A stretch of 64,000 bases of DNA from Opitutales bacterium (GTDB lineage: Bacteria > Verrucomicrobiota > Verrucomicrobiia > Opitutales > Oceanipulchritudinaceae): positions 32,718-96,717 of the forward strand of contig JAFIGG010000005.1 in assembly GCA_020831485.1 (NCBI GenBank). The letters are read 5' to 3'. Of this stretch, positions 1-9,637 are shown one piece after another. Positions within the stretch are counted from its first letter, which is position 1, and every line of letters begins with the position of its first letter. The notes under the pieces are model-generated. The model had not been told where the DNA came from, did not search any database, and worked only from the letters and a program-made list of their open reading frames with translations. The position numbers were made by a program, and so were the translations under genes.

Positions 1-36
1 CAGGGTACGGCGTGGATTGGAGAGATCGGCTTGATC

Positions 37-70
37 CCCGGGTCCCCACGCTGAAAGCGAGGGGCTACTT
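37..70 (-). repeat. REP-like palindrome, copy of the one at 41905
   Basis: The 34 bases at 37-70 are identical, in inverse orientation, to 41905-41938. Read on the minus strand the unit starts with GTAG (plus-strand CTAC at 65-68) and continues as an imperfect hairpin: CCCC, mismatch, CGCT arm, loop, AGCG arm, mismatch, GGGG. A GTAG foot followed by a stem-loop is the hallmark of REP elements mobilised by REP-associated tyrosine transposases. It lies upstream of the DUF2851 start. Confidence 0.8.
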
Positions 71-110
71 TTTTATTGCTCCCAGGAATACCTTAAATAA
101 CGTTTTAAAG

Positions 111-1319
111 ATGAGTATTAAGGTTGCCGAAATTCAGGGTTGGTATGGGCCTTTGGCTTTGTCGGAACGCTTTATCCAGATGCTGTGGGCCGAGCAGCCT
201 TGGCGAAAGGAGCCTTTGCGGCTCTGGAATGGTGAATCCCTGCGGGTCTTGTCGCCGGGGCTCTGGAACCATGGTGCGGGACCGGACTTCCGCAAGGCAC
301 GCCTGGAACTGAATGGGCAAAGCCTGCTCGGTGATGTTGAGATCCACCTATATCCCGAAGATTGGCGACGTCATGGGCATGATCAGGCCCCGGAGTTCGC
401 CGGAGTGGTCCTGCACGTTTGTGTGTTTCCACCGGTGCAACCAGATCTGGCCTGTGTCACGGCTGCTGGACAGGAACTGCCGCTGTGGCTGATGGCGCCG
501 TATTTGCCCGAAGACCTTGAGCATCTGGTGGACCACTTCAGGGAGGACGAGCGACACCATTGGCGCATGAGCCTTCAGGATGCCTTCGGTCAACGCACTG
601 AAGCGGAAACCTTTGAGCGCTTCGCTCGGCTGGCCGGGGACCGCTTTAGCGCGAAAGTGGCCTTTGCCGATTGGTTGGTGCGGCGGGATGGCTGGGAACA
701 GGCTTGTCACGAACTCCTTCTGGGCTACCTCGGCATGCCGGGCAATCGGGCCGCGATGCTGGCCTGCGCCCAGCACTTCAGCTGGCAGGTTATGGCTGCT
801 CCGGATTTCTCGATTGCGGGTGCGGTGGACCTGTTTGCCAACAAATGGCGTCGGCAAGCAATGCGCCCGGCCAATAGACCGTCGCTGCGCCTGCAACAAT
901 ACCGTCGCCTGCTGCAGGAACGTGGAAATTGGATGCAAGCCTGGCAAGGCTTCCAATGGAGTTACGGGCTGCCAAAGCTCGAGCCTGAACAGGGAAACTT
1001 TAGGAAGCTGAACGGACTCAATGAGCTGAGGGACTGGATACGTTCCGATCTATGGGCAAAAGTCTGGACAGGATCGCGCTTCGACAGTCTGGTGGTCGAT
1101 GTGCTGATGCCGCTGAAGCAGAGCCAGTCACAGAGCTTTGACTGGTTTCCCGTTTGGTTCAACTGGTGGGCGGGCGACTGGCCGGACAGCTATCCGCTGG
1201 CAGTTAATGAAATCCGTCTACCCAGCCCATTGCGTCGCAACGGTTACTTTCAGGGTTTGTTTGAATGGATCCTGAACTGGCAAAACAACGGCGCCTTGAA
1301 TTCAATCGATTCGAAATGA
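111..1319 (+). CDS. DUF2851 family protein
   Basis: A 402-residue soluble protein of the DUF2851 family, whose function is unknown. The family hallmark is the segment GDVEIHLYPEDWRRHGHD followed by VVLHVCVF, near residues 75-110. The open frame extends upstream to base 12, but those codons cross the REP-like repeat at 37-70. I therefore place the start at ATG 111 (MSIKVAEIQ), where conserved sequence begins. The purine stretch before this ATG is a weak ribosome site. The protein is rich in Trp and Arg. No catalytic motif is recognisable. It is followed by a 215-base gap before clpB, so it is probably transcribed separately. Confidence 0.8.
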   Translation: MSIKVAEIQGWYGPLALSERFIQMLWAEQPWRKEPLRLWNGESLRVLSPGLWNHGAGPDFRKARLELNGQSLLGDVEIHLYPEDWRRHGHDQAPEFAGVVLHVCVFPPVQPDLACVTAAGQELPLWLMAPYLPEDLEHLVDHFREDERHHWRMSLQDAFGQRTEAETFERFARLAGDRFSAKVAFADWLVRRDGWEQACHELLLGYLGMPGNRAAMLACAQHFSWQVMAAPDFSIAGAVDLFANKWRRQAMRPANRPSLRLQQYRRLLQERGNWMQAWQGFQWSYGLPKLEPEQGNFRKLNGLNELRDWIRSDLWAKVWTGSRFDSLVVDVLMPLKQSQSQSFDWFPVWFNWWAGDWPDSYPLAVNEIRLPSPLRRNGYFQGLFEWILNWQNNGALNSIDSK

Positions 1320-1522
1320 GCGCGCCATTTTGGCGCACTAAAGCGGGCGGCGCCCACCCGTTGACTCAGTTTGAGCTGAGGGGAATCATCGATCAATACC
1401 GAATTCGGTCTTTTGTAGTTGCCTTAAGTCTCTTGTAATAAGTGCCTTAGAAATTAGGATGTGGGTTTCGTTTAGACTTAATGGCAGGCGTTGGCTTCGT
1501 TAGGAATTGGCCCGTTCCATGC

Positions 1523-1528
1523 AGGAGG
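1523..1528 (+). promoter_or_regulatory. Shine-Dalgarno that decides the clpB start
   Basis: AGGAGG at 1523-1528 lies six bases before ATG 1535. The alternative ATG at 1529 directly abuts the site and the 1481 start lies upstream of it, so 1535 is preferred. It is one of the few strong ribosome sites in the window. A loose sigma-70-like pair (TTGTAA 1433-1438, TAGGAT 1455-1460, spacer 16) lies upstream. I saw no CIRCE element. Confidence 0.7.
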
Positions 1529-1534
1529 ATGGGT

Positions 1535-4144
1535 ATGCAAATCGATCCACAACGTTTTACCGAAAAGGCCCAAAGCGCATTGATCGAGTCTCAATCGGAG
1601 GCCCGGCGGCGGCATCACCAGCAAGTGGATGCCTGGCACCTGCTGCACGCATTGCTGGCGCAGGAGAACGGCATCTTTTCATCGGTTCTGAAGAAGATGG
1701 ACATTACGCCGTCGGCTGTGCAGCTCGCCGTCGAGCGGCAGTTGAGTCGCCTGCCTGCCGTTACCGGCTCGGTCGAAGCTGACCGGGTTTATGTGACGGA
1801 GGCCTACCAGAAGGTTTTGACCGGTGCCGAGGCGGAGGCGGTTAAGCTTAAGGATGACTTCATTGCAGTGGAGCACCTGGGCCTCGCCTTGATTCAGCTC
1901 GACCGACCGGATGAATTAAAGCGCTTTTTTGCGTCCTTTGAGATCACCATCGAGCGCTTTCAAAAGGCCCTTCAGGCCGTGCGTGGCAATCAACGTGTTA
2001 CCAGCAGCAATCCGGAAGCGACTTACGAAGCTTTAAGCAAATACGGTATCGATCTGGTGGAGGCCTGCCGCAAGGGCAAGATGGATCCCGTGATCGGGCG
2101 CGACGACGAGATTCGCAGGGTTATCCGCATCCTTTCGCGCAAAACCAAGAACAACCCTGTACTGATCGGCGATCCGGGGGTTGGTAAAACCGCCATTGTC
2201 GAGGGCTTGGCCCAGCGCATTGTGCGTGGGGATGTGCCAGAGGGACTGAAGGAAAAGACAATCTTTTCACTGGACATGGGTTCATTGATCGCCGGCGCGA
2301 AATACCGGGGTGAATTTGAAGAGCGCCTTAAGGCGGTGCTGCAGGAGATCAAAGCCGCCGAGGGGCGTATTCTGCTCTTTATCGACGAACTTCACACCAT
2401 TGTCGGCGCGGGCCGCACGGAGGGGGCCATGGATGCGGGCAACCTTTTGAAACCGATGCTCGCGCGTGGCGAATTGCACTGTATCGGAGCGACCACGCTT
2501 GATGAATACCGTAAGCACATCGAAAAGGATGCAGCGTTGGAACGTCGTTTCCAGACCGTGATCGTCAGTCAACCGTCGGTGGAAGATACTATTTCCATTC
2601 TGCGCGGTTTGCGGGAGCGGTTTGAAATTCACCACGGAGTGCGGATTACCGACAATGCGCTGGTGAATGCCGCAACACTTTCGCACCGCTATATCACTTC
2701 GCGTTTTCTGCCTGACAAAGCCATTGACCTGGTCGACGAGGCTGCCGCAATGATCCGCACGGAAATGGATTCGATGCCGCAGGAGCTTGACCAGCTTTCC
2801 CGCCGTGTGATGCAGCTTGAGATCGAGGAGGCCGCCCTGAAAAAAGAAAAGGACGAGGCCTCGCAGAGCCGGCTGGAAGAGCTGCGCAAAGAACTGACCA
2901 ACCTGCGCGAAGACATGCGTGGATTGAAGGAGCAGTGGGAAAGCGAGAAAAAGGGCAGTGAAGACCTGCGCCATTTAAAGGAGCAGATCGAGCAGACGCG
3001 TCAGGAAATGGAGAAGGCCGAGCGGGCCTACGACTTGAATCGTGCTGCCCAGTTGCGGCATGGAACCTTACCGGATCTGGAGCGGCAATTGCAACAAGCC
3101 CAGCAGCAGGCGCAGGCGCAGTCTGACAAGGCTCGCCTAGTCAAAGAAGAAGTCACCGACGAGGAAATCGGCGAGATCATCAGTCGCTGGACCGGTATTC
3201 CTTTGTCGCGTCTGTTGGAAGGAGAGCGCGAGAAGCTGCTGCGCCTCGAGGACATCCTGCACGAACGGGTCGTGGGTCAGGAAGAAGGTGTGCGGGTGGT
3301 CAGCGAAGCTATCCTGCGTTCCCGCGCGGGCATCAAGGATCCACGCCGTCCGATTGGTTCCTTCCTGTTCCTTGGGCCGACTGGCGTCGGCAAGACCGAG
3401 TTGGCGAAGACCTTGGCTGCGACCCTGTTTGACAGTGAGGACAACATCATCCGCCTCGACATGTCGGAATACATGGAGAAACACAGTGTGTCGCGACTGA
3501 TCGGTGCCCCTCCGGGCTACGTGGGTTATGATGAGGGTGGTCAGCTGACTGAGTCGGTGCGCCGCAAACCCTATTCGGTGATCCTCTTCGATGAGATCGA
3601 AAAGGCGCATCCGGATGTGTTCAATGTGTTGCTGCAGATCATGGACGATGGCCGCATCACGGACAGCCATGGGCATACGGTGGATTTCAAGAACACCGTA
3701 ATTATACTGACCTCGAATATTGGCAGCCGCTACCTGCTCGAGGGCGTTACTGGTGATGAAATACCGGACAGTGTGCGCGAATCCGTGATGAGCGAGTTGC
3801 GTCAAGCCTTCCGTCCGGAGTTTCTAAATCGTCTAGATGACACGATCTTGTTTAAACCCCTGAGCCTTGAGCACATTGAATCGATTGTCAGCCTGTTGTT
3901 GGCCGATGTGAATCGCCGTCTCGCCGAGCGGAATATTCTGGTCAGCCTGGATACTGAGGCCTTGAAGTGGGTTGCAGAGAAAGGATACGATCCGGTCTAC
4001 GGTGCCCGCCCGCTGAAACGTTTTCTGCAGAAACAGGTAGAAAATCCATTGGCCCGGGGTCTGATTCAGGGAAGCGTGCAAGACGGTAGCGCGATTCAGT
4101 TCCGTTTGAATGCTGCGGGAGATGCCTTGGAGTTGGCGATTTAA
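1535..4144 (+). CDS. clpB: ATP-dependent disaggregase ClpB
   Basis: An 869-residue Hsp100 chaperone that threads aggregated proteins through a hexameric AAA+ ring, working with DnaK/DnaJ/GrpE (grpE and dnaJ lie at 42-44 kb; dnaK is not in the window). The N-terminal Clp repeat domain spans about 1-145. NBD1 carries Walker A GDPGVGKT near residue 211 and Walker [10 protein letters not shown] long charged coiled-coil M-domain, which separates ClpB from ClpA, spans roughly 400-520. NBD2 has GPTGVGKT near 612 and [11 protein letters not shown]. The start at 1535 (MQIDPQRF) is set by AGGAGG and matches the usual ClpB N-terminus. Length is standard. Confidence 0.97.
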   Translation: MQIDPQRFTEKAQSALIESQSEARRRHHQQVDAWHLLHALLAQENGIFSSVLKKMDITPSAVQLAVERQLSRLPAVTGSVEADRVYVTEAYQKVLTGAEAEAVKLKDDFIAVEHLGLALIQLDRPDELKRFFASFEITIERFQKALQAVRGNQRVTSSNPEATYEALSKYGIDLVEACRKGKMDPVIGRDDEIRRVIRILSRKTKNNPVLIGDPGVGKTAIVEGLAQRIVRGDVPEGLKEKTIFSLDMGSLIAGAKYRGEFEERLKAVLQEIKAAEGRILLFIDELHTIVGAGRTEGAMDAGNLLKPMLARGELHCIGATTLDEYRKHIEKDAALERRFQTVIVSQPSVEDTISILRGLRERFEIHHGVRITDNALVNAATLSHRYITSRFLPDKAIDLVDEAAAMIRTEMDSMPQELDQLSRRVMQLEIEEAALKKEKDEASQSRLEELRKELTNLREDMRGLKEQWESEKKGSEDLRHLKEQIEQTRQEMEKAERAYDLNRAAQLRHGTLPDLERQLQQAQQQAQAQSDKARLVKEEVTDEEIGEIISRWTGIPLSRLLEGEREKLLRLEDILHERVVGQEEGVRVVSEAILRSRAGIKDPRRPIGSFLFLGPTGVGKTELAKTLAATLFDSEDNIIRLDMSEYMEKHSVSRLIGAPPGYVGYDEGGQLTESVRRKPYSVILFDEIEKAHPDVFNVLLQIMDDGRITDSHGHTVDFKNTVIILTSNIGSRYLLEGVTGDEIPDSVRESVMSELRQAFRPEFLNRLDDTILFKPLSLEHIESIVSLLLADVNRRLAERNILVSLDTEALKWVAEKGYDPVYGARPLKRFLQKQVENPLARGLIQGSVQDGSAIQFRLNAAGDALELAI

Positions 4145-4151
4145 GCATTGC

Positions 4152-4199
4152 ACATACGGTTCAATTTGGGAGCTTTGATAGCTCCTTCGGACCGTATGT
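4152..4199 (+). promoter_or_regulatory. Hairpin covering the capD-like start codon
   Basis: ACATACGGT (4152-4160) and ACCGTATGT (4191-4199) are perfect 9-base inverted repeats, extended inward by a U-G and a C-G pair. Nested inside are GGAGCT (4169-4174) and AGCTCC (4180-4185) with a five-base loop. The chosen ATG (4196-4198) lies inside the outer stem, and the only GGAG near the start is in the inner stem. Direct observation of sequence; control of translation is inference. Confidence 0.6.
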
Positions 4200-6052
4200 C
4201 TGCTTACCGATTCAGCATCCTCACCTTTGGCTCGGCCCTGGTAGCCCTGGTCAGCCTTTGGCTGTCGTATCAACTGCGCTACGATTTTCGAGTGCCGACT
4301 GCGGTGATGGAGGACCTTTGGGTTTTGATGCTGTGGCTGATTCCGGTCAAACTGCTTTTTCTGAGCCTGTTTGGCCAATTGGACGCATTGCCGGGGTTTT
4401 TGGGCTGGGCCGACGTGAAGCGCATTGCTGCTGCAATGGGTATTGTGGCGGTTTTGCTCTTGGTGCTGAACATCGCCTCCGGAGGCATTGGCTACTGGGC
4501 ACCCCCGCGCAGCGTCGCAGTGATCGACGCCTTGTTTTCGTCGGCTGGGCTGCTTGGTTTTCGCCTGTTCTTAAACCGGATGCACTCAGGTGTATCGGAG
4601 CTGATTCCCGGTCAACTGGAATACATGCCGGTGGCCGTGATCGGAGCGGGGGAGGCGGGTGCCTTGTTTGCACAGGCTCTACAGCGCACCCACCACAACC
4701 GGCGCCGCGTCGTGTGTTTTCTCGATGACGACGCCCGCAAGTGGGGTTCAACCCTGCTCGGAATTCCGGTCTTGGGCGGCCCGGAAAAATTACCGGCGCT
4801 GCAGGAAAAATATGGATTCCGTTCCGTTGTTATAGCGATCCCCTCGGCCCGGCAGAAGCGCATCCGTGAACTGGTGCGGCTCGGTACAGATAATCATTGC
4901 CGAATTGAAATCCTGCCCAACCTGGCCGATTTGAATGCGGGGATCAGCCGTATTACGGACCTGCACCAGCCGCAAATTGAAGATGTGCTTGGACGTCCTG
5001 AAATAGATTTGAATACGGACTCCATTCGCGAGAGTATTGCGGGCAAGGTGGTATTGGTAACGGGAGCCGGTGGCTCGATTGGGTCCGAGCTTGCGATTCA
5101 AATTGCCGCCGCGGCCCCGGCCCTGCTCGTTTTGATCGAGCGCAACGAGCCCTCCCTCTACACAACGGAATCACTTTTGCGGAAGCAGTTCCCGCAGCTG
5201 GAGCTGCGGCCCCGCCTGCTGGACCTCCGCGACGCAAAAGGATTGGAGTCGGCCTTTAAGCAGGATCAGCCGGAGTTGGTTTTTCACGCAGCCGCACACA
5301 AACATGTTCCCATTACGGAACGGGAACCGGTCGAAACCCTGCGCAACAATACTTTTGTGACCCGTGATCTGGTGCAGCTGGCTTTGCGCTCGGGTGTGGG
5401 CCGCTTTGTGTTCGTCTCGACGGACAAGGCGGTGAATCCAGTCAACCTATTGGGCCTGAGCAAGTTCCTCGGAGAATCCTGCGTGCGCGCCGCGGCGCTT
5501 GCAGCTGCTGAGGTGGGTGGTTTCTCCATCTTTGCGTCGGTTCGCTTTGGCAATGTACTCGGCTCGTCGGGTTCCGTCATTCCTTTGTTCAAGCAGCAGA
5601 TTGCTCAGGGCGGTCCGGTGACGGTGACCGATCCCGAGGCAACGCGCTATTTCATGACTTTGAGCGAAGCGGTTGGTCTGGTTTTGCAGTGCGGTGCCAT
5701 GGCTGAGGGTGGCGAGACCTTCGTGCTTGATATGGGTGAGCCGGTGAACATTTATGAGCTGGCCAGGCAGATGATTCAACTCAGCGGTTATGAGCCGGAA
5801 GTGGACATTCAGATTCAGAGCATCGGGTTGCGTCCGGGTGAGAAATTGCATGAGGATTTGTATCCAGTCCCGGAAGCCAGGGAATCCACTTCGAACGCCC
5901 ATATTTTCAAAGCGCGGGAAGCGCCGATTGCCCTGGAGCCGCTGGAAGCTCTCTTGCGCGAGCTGGAGGAAGAGCTTGAGCGCGATCCCAAAGGATTGAG
6001 GGATTGGCTGACTCAAAGGTTGCCAACGCAAGGCGGGATAGGGGATAACTGA
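4196..6052 (+). CDS. CapD/WbpM-type nucleoside-diphosphate-sugar dehydratase
   Basis: A 618-residue membrane-anchored polysaccharide biosynthesis protein of the CapD/WbpM/FlaA1-like family, expected to act as a UDP-HexNAc 4,6-dehydratase or epimerase for surface glycans. About four membrane segments occupy residues 1-130. A CoA-binding-like fold follows (AVIGAGEAGALFAQAL, then LDDD). The SDR domain starts near 285 with VTGAGGSIGSELA and has STDKAVNPVNLLGLSK, with the catalytic Lys but Leu at the SDR Tyr position, as in this subfamily. A TTG start at 4148 is possible, but ATG 4196 precedes the first membrane helix and lies in a strong hairpin. The downstream O-antigen ligase and ABC exporter support a role in LPS or exopolysaccharide. 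Confidence 0.9.
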   Translation: MSAYRFSILTFGSALVALVSLWLSYQLRYDFRVPTAVMEDLWVLMLWLIPVKLLFLSLFGQLDALPGFLGWADVKRIAAAMGIVAVLLLVLNIASGGIGYWAPPRSVAVIDALFSSAGLLGFRLFLNRMHSGVSELIPGQLEYMPVAVIGAGEAGALFAQALQRTHHNRRRVVCFLDDDARKWGSTLLGIPVLGGPEKLPALQEKYGFRSVVIAIPSARQKRIRELVRLGTDNHCRIEILPNLADLNAGISRITDLHQPQIEDVLGRPEIDLNTDSIRESIAGKVVLVTGAGGSIGSELAIQIAAAAPALLVLIERNEPSLYTTESLLRKQFPQLELRPRLLDLRDAKGLESAFKQDQPELVFHAAAHKHVPITEREPVETLRNNTFVTRDLVQLALRSGVGRFVFVSTDKAVNPVNLLGLSKFLGESCVRAAALAAAEVGGFSIFASVRFGNVLGSSGSVIPLFKQQIAQGGPVTVTDPEATRYFMTLSEAVGLVLQCGAMAEGGETFVLDMGEPVNIYELARQMIQLSGYEPEVDIQIQSIGLRPGEKLHEDLYPVPEARESTSNAHIFKAREAPIALEPLEALLRELEEELERDPKGLRDWLTQRLPTQGGIGDN

Positions 6053-6057
6053 AAACC

Positions 6058-7620
6058 ATGCCGAGCCTCGAACAGTTTCGTCAAATGACGGGTGGCCAGG
6101 GCGCCGATTCCAGCCAGAATTGGAAACCACCGGTCGCATTGCGTGAGCGCCTGATTGTGGGTGCATTGCTGCTGCAGTTTCTGTGGCTGGCAATCTGTAT
6201 GGGCGGCGTCAATCTGTGGGCACAGCATACTTCCGTCGCAATTGCCGTAGTCACATTTTTGCTGTTGGCAATCCCCTTGCCGGGAGAGGCTGAGAATCCT
6301 TTGTCCCGACAGCCCCGGGCAGTGCTGCTCCGGCTGCTGAAATTCCCACCTTTCTGGCTGGGCTTTGGATTGATTACCTACGTTTGGATCCAGTCCTGGA
6401 ATGTAGAGTGGGCATACACTTTTGTACCGCCCGGCACTGGGCGCATGATCCGCCAGGACTACATTGAGTGGTTGCCCAGTGGCATTATTGCACCTCTGGA
6501 GCAGTCGAATCCATACCGGGGGATGCTCTATCTGATGGTTCCCTGGCTTAGCATTTGTTGTCTTTGGGCGGGGGTGCAGTCGCGCCGCGCTCTGAACTTC
6601 CTGCTTCAGGCAGTTGCGGTCATTTTCGTGGTCTGGGGCATCGCGGCCCTCTATCAGCACTATACGGGGATGAATCAGATTCTCGGCATTTGGGATACGC
6701 ATCCGCGCAAGGCCAATTCATCGGTGCCGTTCTGGGGCACCCTGGTGAATGAAAACCATGGAGCTTTCTTCCTCGTTCTGGGCACCGGTCTATGTCAGGC
6801 GCTGTTTCTTGGAGGGCTGGCCAGGGCTGCGCGGGAGTTTCGTTTCGGCGGCTGGTACCTTCTGCACTTTGGCTTTGCCCTGATGCTTTCCTTCGCCGCG
6901 GCGCAGGCCGAGTCCCGGGGTGCGACCGGCATGGTCGTCGTGCTATGGTTTGGTTTTCTGGTTATTTGCAGCTATTTTTTTGTGCGCTTCTACGCCTTGA
7001 AGGGGGCGCTGTTTCCGATAGGCATTCTGTCTGTTTTCCTGCTCTTTGCGTTTATTTCGGTCGCCAATCCAGATCGCTATGAACGCCTTAAGCGCAGTTA
7101 TGAGCGCACCGTCAGCCTATCGGATAATCCTGAGCTGGAGGGGCGCTATTACATGCTGAAAGTCACCAACGCCATGATCTCCGATCGGCCCTGGCTTGGT
7201 TATGGTGCTGGCAGTTTTCGCTACCTTCACCTGCGCTACGCAGGACCCTACGCGGAGCTTGCGCCCACTTACCGCGTCCGGGTTGTGGACTCGGAGACTG
7301 GACGACGGGTATGGCGAAGCCAACCCTTCTGGTTCCGCCAGGCCCATCTGGACCTCAGTGAATTTGTCATTGAGTTGGGGATTATCGGCTGCTCGTTCAT
7401 TGTCCTGGCCTGGTTGTGGGCTCTGGGGGTTTTTCTCCGCTACTGGCGCTATGTGGACTATGGGCAAATTGCCCTGCTTTGGGCGGGGTTTGTGCTAATT
7501 CTAGGGGCGGCCTGGGAGTTTCATTTTCGTGCTCCCTTGCTTCCATTTACCTGGACGCTATTGATGATTCTCGCGGTCAAAATTGTCTGGTTGCGAGTAC
7601 CCGCCAGGGAATCGCGCTGA
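6058..7620 (+). CDS. O-antigen ligase/polymerase (Wzy_C) membrane protein
   Basis: A 520-residue polytopic inner-membrane protein with about 12 hydrophobic segments. Residues near 355-390 carry the Wzy_C/WaaL-type signature GRYYMLKVTNAMISDRPWLG followed by YGAGSF, and the loop ending at FWFRQAHLDLSEFVIELG fits the conserved HNxxLE-like region. Members polymerise O-antigen or exopolysaccharide repeats, or ligate them to lipid A core; sequence alone does not decide between ligase and polymerase. It starts only five bases after the capD-like gene, so the two are probably co-transcribed. Confidence 0.85.
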   Translation: MPSLEQFRQMTGGQGADSSQNWKPPVALRERLIVGALLLQFLWLAICMGGVNLWAQHTSVAIAVVTFLLLAIPLPGEAENPLSRQPRAVLLRLLKFPPFWLGFGLITYVWIQSWNVEWAYTFVPPGTGRMIRQDYIEWLPSGIIAPLEQSNPYRGMLYLMVPWLSICCLWAGVQSRRALNFLLQAVAVIFVVWGIAALYQHYTGMNQILGIWDTHPRKANSSVPFWGTLVNENHGAFFLVLGTGLCQALFLGGLARAAREFRFGGWYLLHFGFALMLSFAAAQAESRGATGMVVVLWFGFLVICSYFFVRFYALKGALFPIGILSVFLLFAFISVANPDRYERLKRSYERTVSLSDNPELEGRYYMLKVTNAMISDRPWLGYGAGSFRYLHLRYAGPYAELAPTYRVRVVDSETGRRVWRSQPFWFRQAHLDLSEFVIELGIIGCSFIVLAWLWALGVFLRYWRYVDYGQIALLWAGFVLILGAAWEFHFRAPLLPFTWTLLMILAVKIVWLRVPARESR

Positions 7621-7688
7621 AGGGAATGACCCAACTACAGCCCGTATCTTGACAATGCCGGTGGGCTGACCGAAGCTCACCATTTCGC

Positions 7689-9425
7689 ATGAAAGTCATC
7701 TGGCGCGTATCCCAATACCTTTTTCGTTACCGGGCTTTGTTTTTGCTGACGCAATTATTTGCGATCGGCATGACACTGCTGGCAATTGCTATTCCGAAGG
7801 CGATTGAGGGCATTCTCAGCCGAGTCATGGAGACCGGTGAAATTGCCGGGCTCCTGTCCGGGGTGCTGGTGGTCGCCGCGCTGTATTTCGGCAGTGAGCT
7901 GTTCAATGGTCTGCGCATCGTGGTCAATAATGTCCTCGAACAACGGGTTTTGCTGGATATGCGCCGGGACCTGCACCAGAAGTTGCTCAACCTGCCGGTC
8001 TCTTTCTACGATCAACGCAAGAGCGGTGAGATCTCTTCGCGCGTGATTGAAGACGTTATGGCCGTCGAACGGGCACTGTTGGACGGGACTGAAATGGGCG
8101 GCCGGGCCTTGGTGATGATTCTCGGTGTCAGTGTGGTTCTGTTTTTGACTGAGCCTTTTCTGGCCTGGTTTGTCTTTTTGCCGGTGCCCATTCTTCTGAT
8201 TCTCGGTTACTTTTATGCCAAGGGTTCCCGCTATTACTGGAAGCGTGTGCGGGAAGCGGCGGGCGATCTGAACAGCCTTCTGGTTGAAGACATTCAGGGC
8301 AACCGCTTGATTCAGACCTTTGGCCTGCAGGAGCGTGAGAGCCGCCGTTTCGACGCGAAGGCCGAGTCGCTGCGCACGCGCACCCTGGCCGCCATGTTTC
8401 GCTGGGCAACCTACAATCCGGGCACGACCTTCCTTACAAACATGGGCATTGTGGCCGTTATCGGCGTCGGCGGATATCTGCTGCTGACCCAGCCCGATCG
8501 CTTCGGCTTCCCTCAACTGGTAGCCTTTGTGCTCTATGCCAACATGCTTTACCGCCCGATCGGTGAGCTGCATGGCATCAATCACATGCTGGCGGCGGGC
8601 AAGGCTTCGGGTGAACGGGTTTTTGAGATTCTCGATGCACGTGTGGATGTTGCCGAGGACCCGAATCCAGTCGATTTTCCGGCAGGTCCGGTGGAAATAA
8701 CTTACGAGAAGGTCGGCTTCCAGTATCCGGAACGGCCGGAGATTCTCACGGATTTCAACCTCAATCTGCCTGCGGGTCGGGTAACGGCTCTGGTCGGTCA
8801 CACGGGTGCCGGCAAAAGCACGATCGCAAACCTGGCCCTGCGGGCATACGATGCAACCGATGGCGCGGTGCGTATCAATGGGACAGACATTCGCAAAGTA
8901 CGCCTGAAGGACTTGCACGAGCGGGTAGGGCACGTTGCCCAGGATCCTTTTTTGTTTGAAGGAACCGTGCTCGACAACCTGACCCTGGCACGGGAGGATG
9001 CCACTGACGCCCAGATCGAAGCGGCGCTCAATGGAGCCTGTGCCTGGGATTTTGTCCAGAAATTGCCCGATGGCATCGATACCAACATCGGCGAAAAGGG
9101 CATCCGCCTGTCCCAGGGTGAAAAACAACGCCTGACCATTGCCCGGGTCTTATTGAAGAATCCGCCCTTTGTCATTCTGGATGAAGCAACGGCCAGTGTG
9201 GACACGATTACCGAACGTCAGATTCAGGAAGCCTTGGAGAATCTTATGCAGGCGCGCACCGTTCTCATTATCGCCCACCGCTTGTCGACGGTCCGCAAGG
9301 CCGATCAGATAGTGGTCCTTGATCAAGGCGCGATTGTTGAGCAGGGATCTCACGATGGGCTGTTGGAAAAAGATGGCTATTACAGCCGATTGTGGAATTA
9401 TCAGAACGATCTGATCCCCACCTGA
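7689..9425 (+). CDS. MsbA-like ABC exporter, fused permease-ATPase
   Basis: A 578-residue half-transporter expected to homodimerise in the inner membrane and export a lipid, glycolipid or similar substrate. An ABC transmembrane domain with six helices spans about 1-305 (coupling region near GELHGINHMLAAGKASGERVF). The nucleotide-binding domain begins near 340, with Walker A GHTGAGKST, signature LSQGEKQR (Gln replaces the usual Gly in LSGGQ) and Walker B FVILDEATASVD. The switch His is in IIAHRLSTV. The preceding glycan genes suggest a lipid-linked saccharide as substrate, but this is inference. The 68-base gap from the ligase gene holds no clear terminator. Confidence 0.88.
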   Translation: MKVIWRVSQYLFRYRALFLLTQLFAIGMTLLAIAIPKAIEGILSRVMETGEIAGLLSGVLVVAALYFGSELFNGLRIVVNNVLEQRVLLDMRRDLHQKLLNLPVSFYDQRKSGEISSRVIEDVMAVERALLDGTEMGGRALVMILGVSVVLFLTEPFLAWFVFLPVPILLILGYFYAKGSRYYWKRVREAAGDLNSLLVEDIQGNRLIQTFGLQERESRRFDAKAESLRTRTLAAMFRWATYNPGTTFLTNMGIVAVIGVGGYLLLTQPDRFGFPQLVAFVLYANMLYRPIGELHGINHMLAAGKASGERVFEILDARVDVAEDPNPVDFPAGPVEITYEKVGFQYPERPEILTDFNLNLPAGRVTALVGHTGAGKSTIANLALRAYDATDGAVRINGTDIRKVRLKDLHERVGHVAQDPFLFEGTVLDNLTLAREDATDAQIEAALNGACAWDFVQKLPDGIDTNIGEKGIRLSQGEKQRLTIARVLLKNPPFVILDEATASVDTITERQIQEALENLMQARTVLIIAHRLSTVRKADQIVVLDQGAIVEQGSHDGLLEKDGYYSRLWNYQNDLIPT

Positions 9426-9428
9426 TTT

Positions 9429-9602
9429 ATGAAGCAGCAAGCACGAATACTCGCTATTTGTTCAGCCATCGCCCTGGTTGTCGCACCTATCGTCGCAATG
9501 GCGGGTGCCTTTGAAATCAACTTCCTTTTGATCGGATTGACATTGTTCATCGCAGGTGCATTGGGCCTTTACGCCAGCATGCGTCGGCTCGGCGATGATT
9601 AA
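9429..9602 (+). CDS. Small two-helix membrane protein
   Basis: A 57-residue protein starting at ATG 9429, three bases after the ABC exporter stop. It begins MKQQARILAICSAIALVVAP and continues with a second hydrophobic stretch (INFLLIGLTLFIAGALGLY) before a short charged end RRLGDD. The two predicted helices are joined by a short polar link, so it would sit as a membrane hairpin. I do not recognise a family. The tight spacing to the exporter and the coding-like codon use argue that it is real and co-expressed, perhaps as an accessory subunit. Confidence 0.6.
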   Translation: MKQQARILAICSAIALVVAPIVAMAGAFEINFLLIGLTLFIAGALGLYASMRRLGDD

Positions 9603-9611
9603 AGGCAGCGG

Positions 9612-9631
9612 AGGCAATCAGTTGCCTCTAC
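9612..9631 (-). repeat. REP-like GTAG hairpin
   Basis: On the minus strand GTAG (plus CTAC 9628-9631) is followed by AGGCAA, loop CTGA, TTGCCT, a perfect 6-bp stem (7 bp with the G of GTAG). The architecture matches the REP-like units at 41905-41990. It lies between convergent genes and may also act as a terminator, though no T-run follows. Confidence 0.45.
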
Positions 9632-9637
9632 AAGAAA

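Noticed and set aside
1320..1534. CIRCE or sigma-32 control of clpB
   Set aside because: No TTAGCACTC inverted repeat and no convincing heat-shock -35/-10 pair; only a weak sigma-70-like match.
7755..9128. A 457-residue minus-strand open frame
   Set aside because: Antisense to the ABC exporter, whose Walker A, signature and Walker B motifs prove the plus strand is coding.
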